From assembly GCA_031761405.1 (NCBI GenBank), contig JASEVX010000005.1, positions 36,099,198 through 36,163,197 on the forward strand: 64,000 nt of DNA, in the 5' to 3' direction. Made by a program: the position numbers and the translations under genes. Below the pieces are notes generated by a model. It was not told the DNA's origin. It did not search any database and worked only from the letters and a program-made list of their open reading frames with translations. Every line of letters starts with the position of its first letter. Position 1 is the first letter of the stretch. Origin of the DNA: Serripes groenlandicus. Lineage: Eukaryota > Mollusca > Bivalvia > Cardiida > Cardiidae. This document shows positions 54,396-64,000 of this stretch, in pieces.

Positions 54396-54704
54396 TAAAG
54401 AAACCCTTTCCATGACAAAAGCGCATTTCAACGCTACAGCAGGTACCTTTTTTTAAAACGATGTGGGGAAATGATAGACGTTGCGCGCGGTTTTGCACCC
54501 TACGCATGTTACGTCAACATTTACGTAAAACAGTCGCGTCGCGTTAATTAGAATGTGTTTCACTTTAATTCAACACTGCTTATCTGAACATTAATTGTGA
54601 CATTGCAACTAACTTGTGCGTAGATATTGCTGTCACAATTATCTGATAGTTATTCATGCATCCAATTTCACAACTTCAGCTTATTGTCAAACAATGAGGA
54701 ATTT

Positions 54705-54800
54705 GCATTACATGAGCAATTTCACCTTTGCCACAATATTTTCAAAAGTCGTCTGCTGCAGCAGCGTCAGAAAGCGTCTATATGAAGGAAAGGGTTAAAC
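54705..54800. mobile_element. Right half of a CCCTTTCCC-family MITE, copy B
   Basis: ACATGAGCAATTTCACC to ATGAAGGAAAGGGTTAA. The break lies at the centre of the palindrome, a common site of deletion in hairpins. Confidence 0.75.
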
Positions 54801-55324
54801 TGTCGATTATTTCCAAATGTAAGAGTTCAGAAATGTGAACAATGGTTAAAAAAAAATCCTAAATCCTGAAAAAATATATTTAACAGAATTTGCTGGGACC
54901 ATATCCTGTTTTCTCGGAATAGTTTTGTTTCATGTCTTGGGTCTTTTTTATTATAATCAACGTAAAGACACCGAATGATCGTTTTACCGCTGGGAAAAGT
55001 AGCACCAATTCAAAAGTATCGAGTATCTCGGGCGGACAGCATGCACAGAAAGATTCATCGTCTGCGATTTTAATTATTTTCTCCGTTATGTCATTTCTTT
55101 TGCAATTTATGAGTTCACTAGCGCTTTTCGTATAATGTTTCTGAAATCTTCTGGTGAATGATCCTGATCATTTTGTGACACCTTATATTAGATGCAATAC
55201 ATTTGGTGATACTTACCATTACATTAAAACACTCTAAAAGTCAGTTTACGTATGCTGGGCCTGAATTTGTTTAGATATTAATAATAAACAAAAGTAACCA
55301 ACTCTATCTGTTTTATTTATCTCT

Positions 55325-55530
55325 CTGTTGCCGGAGGTTTCGGGTTCGATCTCTGGTCGGGTCATTACAAAGACATTAACAAACGTAGTAATGGATTTCC
55401 CCAATTGGCACTCAGGCTAGGGATTAACATTACGACTGAATCGCTGGTGTCAGGATAAATAGACATTGACCCAGGAAACGCCATAATATAATTGAAAACA
55501 TTTTGAAAGCCGCAAAAAACATCAAACATT
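55325..55530 (+). mobile_element. SINE, GGGTCATA-type, copy B intron 5
   Basis: GGTTTCGGGTTCGATCTCTG (B-box), GTCATTACAAAGACATTAAC, GGAAACGCCATAATATAATT. Uninterrupted counterpart of 34935-35218. Confidence 0.85.
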
Positions 55531-55557
55531 TTTAATTTTATTAATTATTTATTTCAG

Positions 55558-55663
55558 AAGAACAGAATGAAAGTGTGGGAATCATTGCAGGAGTAGTTGC
55601 AGGCATTCTTGTTGTTGTTGTTGTCGTCGTCGTCGGTATTGTTGAATTCATATTCTTCAAAAG
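55558..55663 (+). CDS. Copy B exon 6: transmembrane helix with an acidic residue
   Basis: Splice sites and phases as in A. It encodes EQNESVGIIAGVVAGIL, eight valines, GIVEFIFFKR. GTA has become GAA, putting Glu four residues inside the cytoplasmic end of the helix. The DSSS spacer is missing. The helix is still long enough to span a membrane, but a charge there could weaken insertion or pair with a basic partner helix. Confidence 0.7.
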
Positions 55664-56158
55664 GTAAGCAATGATTTTTGTCACTTATCTGATCACACAA
55701 CAAACCCTAATGCTAGCATTATCGTACGTATATATATAAAAATATATATATATCTTTTTCAAAAACATTGATTTAGTGATTTCACATTTACAACCATAAT
55801 ATTGGTTTGATTTGAATCCGGCACTTAAACAAGCTTTTATAACTATAACGAGCAATACTCTGGTACATCTCTCACATTACCTGACATCCGACTTTCTGTC
55901 ATACGCCAACTTATCTGATATGATTAAAAGTGCAATCAATTCAATGTGTAAGATGTTACAAACGAGAACACGCCGGGCTGCGCATGCTCTTGCGTCCACA
56001 TTACTTTTAACATTTCCATCGTATATTTTGGTATTCATTTGATACTCCAGACATCTTTTATGTTTTTCTTTTGATATCGATGTTTTCTATCATTCCATGT
56101 AAGTTTGTTTTTTACCATTTTGAAATTACAAACGAGAACTTCATATTATGATTATTAC

Positions 56159-57464
56159 GATTACCTAACATATATGGTTGGGAATCGTATTGTTTTTATA
56201 CTGGTTTTTTTTCTTTCTTTCTTTCTTTCTTTCTTATTTTTTTCGGCGTCCAGTATGTTGTCAGCTCAATAACTTAAGAAGCCTTTGTCCAATCATCACC
56301 AAATTTGGTCAGATTTGGTCAGAATGTATATTGGGATAATATCTCGGACAAGTTCGATAACTAGCTATATCGCCGAAGTCAATCAAGAGTTATCGCCCTT
56401 TTATTAAAGAAATTACCTAAAATTAGTCTTGTCAGCTCAATAACGTTAGAAGCCTTTGTGTAATCATCACCAAATTTAGTCGGAATTTGTATTGGCATAC
56501 TATCTCGGACAAGTTCGATAACTAGTCATATCTCTTTAGTCAATCAAGAGTTATTGCCCTTTTATTAAAGAAATTACCTAAAATTAGTCTTGTCAGCTCA
56601 ATAACGTTAGAAGCCTTTGTGTAATCATCACCAAATTTAGTCGGAATTTGTATTGGCATAATCTCTCGGACAAGTTCGATAACTAGCCATATCGCTTTAG
56701 TCAATCAAGAGTTATTGCCCTTTAATTGTAGAAATTACCTAAAATTAGTCTTGTCAGCTCAATAACTTTTGATAACTAGCAATATCGCTTTAGTCAATCA
56801 AGAGTTATCGCCCTTTTATAAAAGAAATTACTTAAAATTGGGATTTTCAGCTTAATATCTTTAGAAGCCTTTGTCCAATTATCACCAAATTTGGTCAGAA
56901 TGTGTATTGGCATAATATCTCGGACAAGTTCGATAACTTACCACGTTTTCTTAGTCACTACACACTTATGTCCCTCGAAATGGCCAAAACTGTACTAACA
57001 GTGTCTGCTCTCTAAATTTGCCTAATGTACAACCAATTATCACTATACTTTATTGGTCTCAAAAAAACAGGATGGGCGTATTTTGTGACATTTGGCGCTC
57101 TTGTTCGGACTTGTATTACTCAATACCGACCAGTGATAGAGACTTGAAACCTAGTACATGTGGTACTTCTTTCTCAAGTGTATTCACGCATGTCCGAATC
57201 CTCGTTTCTGATTGATCGAACTTTTGGCATTGAATAACTCAATAACGACAAGTGATAGAGACTTGAAACTTAGTACATGTGTTCCTTATCAAGTAGTACT
57301 ACTTTCTCAAGTGTATTAGCGCATGACCGAATACTCGTTTCTGATGGTCGATTTTTCGGACTTTTATAACTCAAAAACGACAAGTGATAGAGACCTGAAA
57401 CTTAGTACATGTGTTCCTAATAGAGTGTAGGGAATCGTTCGTAACTGTTGCTACAGTTACAATC
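56159..57464 (+). mobile_element. Helentron-like element, about 160-167-bp core repeats, copy B intron 6
   Basis: 5' GATTACCTAACATATATGG, GGGAATCG; (TTCT)n at 56214-56236; four to five units with GTCAGCTCAATAACGTTAG; then ~130-bp units with CAAGTGATAGAGACTTGAAA; 3' GGGAATCGTTCG and hairpin GTAACTGTTGCTACAGTTAC. It occupies the site where copy A has the unrelated element 37207-38383. Confidence 0.7.
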
Positions 57465-57657
57465 TCTAGTTATATTTGATTTTATACGTGAATCATGTTG
57501 TTTAGAATCTCCCTTTCTTTTTGAGAATCCACGACATTGAATCAGTTTGGATATTTAAGGAGAATTCTAGCATAGCGTTTTGCTAACACCTATCTGGGTT
57601 GTTCTAAATCAACTTATTTAAATAAACTTTCCACAGACTTATACAATATAGTAAATT

Positions 57658-59289
57658 ATACCCCCGATAAACGAAGTTTATTTATTGGTCGGTCGGTTGG
57701 TCCGTTGCGATTTTCCTTGTCCGGAGCATAACTTTAATTGTTGGAATTTAATAAAACTTCAGGAATCCGCTGTTGTCGAGTGGTTAGCATCGGGGCTTTC
57801 GAAACCGGGTGTCCCGGGTTCGATCCCCAGTCGCGGCACTACGGCCATGGTGGAGTGCCCTTGGCAAGGCACTTTGTCTAGCCTAGTACTGGTTTGTTTA
57901 CCCAGGGATCATGAATAAGTGAACTGTCGCCGTGATATAACTGAAATAATGTTGAAAGCGGCGTAAAACACCAACAAATAAATAAATTAATAAAACTTCT
58001 TACGATGATACAACACATTGAGAGGAAGTGCGGTGTACAGTAACCATAACTCTATTTTACCTAAATACAGAGTTATTGCCCTTTGTTACTTTTTCTTGTC
58101 CGGAGAATTACTTAATAACTAATGGATGAAATCTAATAAAACTGCATACAATGGTAGAGCATAATAAGAGGAAGTGCAGTGTACAATAACCATAACTCTA
58201 ATTTACATAATTACAGAGTTATTGACCTTTGTAACACTTTTTTTTATTCGTAGTCTTGTCCGGAGCATAACTTTAAAACAAATTGTTGGAATATAATATA
58301 ACTTCATACGATGATACAACACATTGAGAGGAAGTGCGGTTTACAGAAACCATAAATCTATTTTACCTTATTACAGAGTTATTGCCCTTTGTTACTCTTT
58401 CTTGAGCGTAGTCTTGTCCGGAGCATAACTTTAAAACTAATTGCTGGAATGTAATAAAACTTCATACACATTGAGAGGAAGATCGGTGTACAGGAACCAT
58501 AACTCTATTTTACCTTAATACAAAGTTATTATTCTTTGTTACTTTTTTCTTGTCCGGAGAATTACTTAATAACTAATAGATGGAATCTAAATAAACTTCA
58601 TACAATGGTAGAGCCCAATGAGAGGAAGTGCAGTGTACAAGAACCATAACTCTTATTTACATTATTACAGAGTTATTACCCTTTGTTACTTTTTCTTGTT
58701 CGTAGAGTCTTGTCCGGAGCATAACTTTAAAACTAATTTTTGAAATTTAATAAAACTTCAAACGATGATACAACACATTGAGATGAAATGCGGTGTACAT
58801 GAACCATAACTCTATTTTACCTAAATACAGAGTTATTTCTCTTTGTTAATTTTTCTTGTCCGGAGAATTATTTAATAACTAATAGATGCATTTTAATAAA
58901 ACTGCATACAATGGTAGAGCACAAAGAGAGAAAGTGCAGTGCACAAGAATCATAACTCTTTTTGACATAATTACAGAGTTATTGTCCTTTGTTAATTTGT
59001 GTAGAGCGTAGAATAATATCAAAGCTACTGGATGGAATTTAATAACACTTTATACTATGTTTCAACACATTGAGAGGAAGTGCAGTGAACAAGAACCCAT
59101 GATAACTCTATTTTAGCTAATTACATATTTATTGCCCTTTGTTACATTTTCTTGTTCGTAGAATAATTTTCATCGCCCTCTTACTTTTTTCTTGTCCGGA
59201 GATTATCTTTAAAACTACAAGTTGGAGTTTAAGGTGGGGTTTCTTAATATTCCACTACCTTTCCTATCAGGGCGACGTTCGGGGGTATT
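57658..59289 (+). mobile_element. ACCCCC...GGGGGT element, copy B
   Basis: TATACCCCCGATAAACG, GGTCGGTCGGTTGG, then units with GAGGAAGTGCGGTGTACAG and TTGTCCGGAGAATTAC, ending CGTTCGGGGGTATTA. Same family as 37207-38383 but at another position. A SINE is inserted at 57761. Confidence 0.75.
57761..57987 (+). mobile_element. Full-length tRNA-headed SINE with target duplication
   Basis: A-box TGTCGAGTGG, B-box GGGTTCGATCCCC (57817-57829), body CTACGGCCATGGTGGAGTGC, GTTTACCCAGGGATCATG, GAAAGCGGCGTAAAACACC, tail (AAAT)n. TAATAAAACTTC flanks it on both sides (57749-57760, 57988-57999). Youngest-looking copy of its subfamily here. Confidence 0.95.
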
Positions 59290-59564
59290 AATCGCACATG
59301 TTGAACATGTACAAACTAATATATCTATAAATTAATATATTATAACCCGAACGGTGAACACAAGACGACAAGCCTGCACGAATATGCAGGTTGATCTTCA
59401 TATTGAATCATTCATATTAAAAACATATTTTTTGAACAGTGTAGATCCAAATCAGCTTGACGCATCCGCGCAGTCTCATCTGCCACTGTATATTTCGGAA
59501 TCCGATAGCATGGATGTGTAGGCAGGTGTTACTTGACAGGTGTCAAAGTAATGTTACGTTTGAA

Positions 59565-59742
59565 TGTTGTTAATAGGTGCGGAGGTCGCGGGTTCGATCC
59601 CCGGACGGGTCATACCAAATACTTTAAAAATGGTAGTAATGGCTGTTCTCCTGGCAGAGTTAGCATTACGACCGACTGGCTGGTGTCAGGATTACACGAC
59701 CGGTAGTACTGGTAACTTACCCAGGAAACGACGTAATATAAT
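59565..59742 (+). mobile_element. SINE upstream of exon 7B, left part
   Basis: GTCGCGGGTTCGATCCCCGG (B-box), GGTCATACCAAATACTTT, GGTAACTTACCCAGGAAACG. The remaining tail (AATGTTGAAAGTGGCGTAAA) lies at 61208-61252, after the inserted element. Confidence 0.85.
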
Positions 59743-61208
59743 TGAACAAAAGGCCCATGAGGGCATATGCTCTACTGGGATGGTTCTTTGGTCATTTTTA
59801 ATCCAGAACATGTATGTATGGTGAGGATCGGATAGTAAATGGAGGCTCTATTGTGATCACAAGCTGTATTATAGCAATTTTGACAATTTCAAGGGCCATA
59901 ATCCAGTCTTGCATGGGCCGATCTGGCTGGTTTGCGAAAGGAACCGAGTTCTCATCAATATTTAACTACTACCTAAGTTTGGTGAAGATCGGATAGTAAA
60001 TGGAGGCTCTATTATGTTCACAAGCTGTATTATAGCTATTTTGACAATTTCAAGGGCCATAATCCAGTCATGCAAGAGCACATCTGGCTGGTTTTCGAAT
60101 GAAACCAAGCTCTCATCAATATTTAACTACTATCTAAGTGTGGTAAAGATCAGAGAGTAAATGGAGCCTATATTGTGTTCACAAGCTCTATTATAGCAAT
60201 TTTGACAATTTCAAGGGCCATAATCCAGTCATGCAAGGGCACATCAGGCTGGTTTGCAAAAGGAACCGAGCTCTCATCAATATTTAACTACTATCTAAGT
60301 TTGGTAAAGATCGGATAGTAAACGGAGGCTCTATAGTGTTCACAAGCTGTATTATAGCAATTTTGACAATTTCAAGGGCCATAGTCATGCAAGGGCACAT
60401 CTGGCTGGTTTTCGAAAGAACCGAGCTCTCGTCAATATTTAACTACTTTTTAAGTTTGGAGAAGATCAGATACTAAATAAAGCGTCTATTGTGTTCACAA
60501 GCTATATTATAAGAATTTCGACAATTCCAAGGGCTATAATCCAGTCTTGCATGTGCGGATCTGGCTGGTTTGCGAAAGGAACCGAGCTATCATGAATATC
60601 TAACTACTGTATAAGTTTAATTGAGATACAATCAAAACTTAAGACTTTATCGCGTTCACAAGCTCTATTATAGCAATTAGGACAATTTCAAAGGCCAAAA
60701 CCAGTTTGCAAAAAGAGCCAAGCTCTCATGGATACCCAACTACTGTGTAAGTTTGGTGAAGATCAGATAGTAAATCGATCCTCTATTGTGTTCACAAGCT
60801 CTATTATAGCAATTTTGACAATTTCAAGGGCCATAATCCAGTCTTGCATAGCCGGATCTTGCTGGTTTGCAAAAGGAGCCAAGCTCTCATGTTTTCAAGG
60901 GCCATAATCCAGTCATGCAAGGGCACATCTGGCTGGTTTGCAAAAGGAACCGAGCTCTCATCAATATTTAATTATTATAGCAATTATAACAATTTCAAGG
61001 GCCATAATCCAGTCTTGCATGGGCGGATCTGGCTGGTTTGCGAATGGAACCGAGCTCTTATGGATATCAAACTACGTTATAAGTTTGATTGAGATACAAT
61101 CAAAACTGAAGACTGTATCGCGTTCACAAGCAATTGTTTAAAGACGCACGGACGACGGACACCAGACCACGACATAAGCTCTTCTGGCCTGTGGCCAGTA
61201 AAGCTAAA
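59743..61208 (+). mobile_element. Helentron-like element inserted in the SINE, copy B only
   Basis: 5' CAAAAGGCCCATGAGGGC; about eight ~175-bp units with CAAGGGCCATAATCCAGTC and GGAACCGAGCTCTCATC; 3' hairpin CTGGCCTGTGGCCAG then TAAAGCTAAAA. Related to 44431-44886 in ends and core. Copy A has the uninterrupted SINE. Confidence 0.8.
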
Positions 61209-61305
61209 AAATGTTGAAAGTGGCGTAAAACACCAAACAATTAATCAATGCAAAAAGATGTGTAAAACATGATAACCGTTAAATTATAAATTACCTATTT
61301 TACAG

Positions 61306-63004
61306 ACGCAACAAAGGTCCAAAGAGGAAGATGGCAAGACAAAATAGTTATACGGCTGCAAGAAGTGTTCGATCTACTTCAAACAGCATATACGACGAGA
61401 TTAATGATAATGAACAAAACAATATATACGATCCGGTTTATGAATCTAAGAAACATGAGCCCCTTTATGATCCAGTCTACGAGCCCAAGCTAAGCAATTC
61501 TGCCACTGGATCTTCGCCAAATACTCTCGCAAAATCGCATACGTATCAGAATGTAGGCAAAGGTGGCCAACACACTGCTAGTTCCGTTAATGAAAACAAA
61601 GGACGATATGTGATTCCAAAAAGATTAAAAGCCCCTTTCAGTAAACTAAAGAAACAGACAAGTAAATTTGTTGATTTCGTTAAATCACGGACAGGCAAAG
61701 AACCAACAACGCCGAAACAAAGACCGAGGGATGCGTCAGGAGGATCTTATGATCATCTGCGTGTTGGTGCAAAAACTGCTGAAGTTAATCCACTAAAGGA
61801 TGAACCAAGCCATGCCCACGCCCATGCGGCGGCTGTAAAAAAAGCGCCCGTCAACCAATCAAACAATTTAAGAACCACTGCGTTACAAGCCAAAGATATA
61901 GAGGTCGTTGGTCTTCAAACTAAAACCTCAGAGATCATTGGCGTGATACTTAACAAAAAAGAAGCCACCAGAATGAAGCCTGAAGGTAAAAAAGGACTTA
62001 AACCAAGTAAAGGTACCATCGAGAAAGTACCGAGTGATACTGACTTGCAAGCTGTTCATGTAGGAGATGAATATATAGAATTCCATTTTAACGTGGATGG
62101 AAACAACCCGAATATTGTGAAAATGAAAGAACCAGATTTATCTGCAAACCATCTCCGACCAACTCCGCCCACCCGTGATCCGCATTCACCGAAGTTGTCG
62201 AGACCTCCGAGTCCATTGCCAAAATCTTATAGTTCACCAAGTCCAATAACTGACACAGCACAAAAACCTACGAGTCCAACATTGGATGATCTAACAAGAG
62301 AGGATACAGGACCTAGTTATGATTATGCCGACCCAAATAGATTGAGTCCACGTCTCGGAAAAAGGAGTCCAACTGACCGAGAATCACCTCACCAAGACAA
62401 TTCTGAGGTAGATGTCTTGGATGATCAACCTTCGTATGATTACGCTGACGTTAGCGACGGAGAAGATGATGTCAATTCAGGGAAAACTGATTCCGTATAC
62501 GAAAATGTCGGGAGGAGGCTTAGAGAAGCAAGTATGAAGAAACATATGAGTGAAGCGGATATACAATATGGTTTAATAGGGCATGAAGTTACAGTCACAA
62601 GTCCATCACGACCAACATCATCTCCCAATAAGACATCATCTAATACATCTCACTATGAGAATCTGAATAACAATAATCGAATTCCTTTAAAACCTTCAAT
62701 TGCAACCAAACCCAAACAAAATGCGCATTCAATGGACAGTATACAAGGAAAGGTTACTGCTAAACTGAAAGAAATTAACCTTGGTTTAAAATCCGAACTA
62801 CTACAGAAATTAAAGTTGACAAAAGATAATCAGCACATTCCGCCATCAAATAAAAACGTGAAAGTGGAAGACATGGAACACGACAAATGTTCTACAAAAA
62901 GTGTTGTTAAAAGTGACAATGTATCGACAAAGGACTATGAAAAGCCACCTGATAAAAAGTCCGTTCTGAACATGGCTAAAGTCTTTGATAAAAAGAAGAC
63001 GTGA
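61306..63004 (+). CDS. Copy B exon 7: full-length cytoplasmic tail
   Basis: Acceptor ATTTTACAG|A, phase 2. Open for 565 codons to TGA 63002-63004. It keeps the last ~90 residues that copy A reads out of frame (GKVTAKLKEINLGLKSELLQ and KKSVLNMAKVFDKKKT), rich in Lys. Tyrosine content has shifted: DYVNL is DDVNS, NYEVDV is NSEVDV, GYEVPV is GHEVTV, while a new TYQNV appears. SIYDEI, NIYDPVY, PLYDPVY, SYDHL, YIEF, both SYDYAD and HYENL are kept. No stop codon or frameshift. Confidence 0.75.
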
Positions 63005-63297
63005 CGGACTTTCCACATTCACTAAACTAAACACAACCGAAGCCATTATGTTTTATTCATCACATGTTCAGCAAACTGATCATCGGCCATACTTTGGACA
63101 CGTTCTTGCATATGCATAGAGAAGTATTTCACGTAAATTAATGAATGAATTAAGACAAAATATAGACCAAGATAAGACTTCTAATATGTGCTTTATAATT
63201 TAGATCTAATTCGTTCGCAAATTCTTAAGATGCCATGTTTACATTTATGCATGTTGCAGGAGAAACGCATGTTGTTTTAGCAGGGGAAAGGTTTTTA

Positions 63298-64000
63298 GAT
63301 CACCAAGAGCCAAAGGCTCAAGGTGAGCTATTCTGATCACTTTTTGTCCGTCGTTAACATCTAGCATTTAGATCATCTCCTCCTTAACCAGATGACCAAT
63401 TTCAACCAATCTTCTCAGTAATGTTCCTTTGGTGGACCTCTTTCAAAATTGTTCAAAGATTTAAATTCCATCGAGAACTTTGGTTGCTGCGGCATCAGAA
63501 AAGGGGAAAATAGCCGAATCTTAAAAAATCTTCTTGTCCAAAAGTACTGACCCGATTTGAAAATTATTTTGCACAAATGTTCCTTGGGGCACCCTTTACC
63601 AAGATTGTTTAAATATTTTCAAACCGTTGAAAAACATGGCCGCCAGGGGGCGGAGCTTGTTTTCCTTACATGTGCATTGTTAAATTTTAAAAATCTTCTT
63701 GTCCAAGTACTGGCTCGATTTGAAAATTATTTTGCACAAATATTCCTTGGGGCACCCTTTACCAAGATTGTTCAAATATTTCCGATCCGTTGAAAAACAT
63801 GGCCGCCAGGGGGCGGAGCTTGTTTTCCTTATATGTGCATGGTTAAAACTTTAAAAATCTTCTTGTCCAGAAGAACTGGCCCGATTTGAACATTATTTTG
63901 CACAAATGTTCCTTGGGACACCCTTCACCAAGATTGTTAAAATATTTCCGATATGTTGAAAAATATGGCCGCCAGGAGGCGGAGCTTGTTTTCCTTATAT
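63298..64000 (-). mobile_element. Tandem-repeat element, minus strand, at the right border of copy B
   Basis: On the minus strand its 3' end reads AGCTCACCTTGAGCC, TTTGGCTCTTGGTGATCTAA, a GAGCC/GGCTC hairpin. Core units of about 165 bp follow (AATCTTCTTGTCC, GTTCCTTGGGGCACCC, GGCCGCCAGGGGGCGGAGC on the + strand). It runs off the window and starts where homology to copy A stops. Confidence 0.8.

Larger units (their letters stand above)
47921..63004 (+). pseudogene. Copy B: duplicated exons 2-7 of the SUEL-lectin receptor, damaged ectodomain
   Basis: Counterparts of exons 2-7 are in order at 47921-48110, 49060-49233, 52001-52393, 53430-53531, 55558-55663 and 61306-63004. No promoter or signal exon was found between 41450 and 47920. 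Exon 3 has two deletions and a lost donor; exon 4 has TGA at 52345-52347. Exons 2, 5, 6 and 7 keep frame and splice sites. It cannot make a full lectin receptor on its own. The 557-codon frame of the tail (from its first Met) remains open, so either the damage is recent or the tail is still used, for example as an alternative last exon of copy A. Confidence 0.75.

Overview
The window looks like a piece of a bivalve mollusc nuclear genome. The evidence is intron-rich coding sequence, tRNA-headed SINEs of the V-SINE/Meta-SINE type (the RUDI-like class known from molluscs), very dense short palindromic MITEs, and many 'tandem-repeat-cored' elements (5' end, 150-180 bp tandem repeats, 3' hairpin) of the kind described in bivalves as pearl elements or non-autonomous Helentrons. 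I cannot name the species; an imparidentian clam or mussel is a guess. There are no bacterial features, CRISPR arrays or rRNA genes.

One protein-coding locus stands out. It encodes a type I membrane protein, here called copy A, built from seven exons on the + strand between 10681 and 40587. Exon 1 is a signal-peptide exon. Exons 2-3 together encode a SUEL/rhamnose-binding-type lectin domain. Exon 4 encodes a six-cysteine (with exon 5) extracellular domain that I do not recognise. Exon 5 is a Ser/Thr-rich stalk, exon 6 a single transmembrane helix, and exon 7 a cytoplasmic tail of about 477 residues packed with YxxV/YxxL motifs and proline-rich SH3-type sites. All phases agree and give a protein of 820 residues. 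It looks like a lectin receptor with a phosphotyrosine signalling tail; the function is inferred.

Exons 2-7 were duplicated in tandem (copy B, 47921-63004), together with introns and older repeats. The duplicated unit begins at or in a MITE (about 20058 in A, 46381 in B) and ends at about 41053 in A and 63298 in B. It does not include the promoter and signal exon of A. Copy B has a frameshifted lectin exon with a lost splice donor, a stop codon in exon 4 and a glutamate in its transmembrane segment, but a longer intact tail exon. Copy A has an intact ectodomain but a 14-nt deletion that truncates its tail. The damage is therefore reciprocal. The locus could be a gene plus a pseudogene, or one transcription unit with two alternative tail exons.

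Layout: 1-10560 is repeats (158-bp, 224-bp, 30-bp and about 135-170-bp tandem arrays, SINEs, MITEs). 10600-41440 is copy A with repeat-filled introns. 41450-46640 is intergenic repeat. 46640-63300 is copy B. 63300-64000 is the start of another tandem-repeat element on the minus strand. Most open frames outside the seven exons are shadows of repeats.
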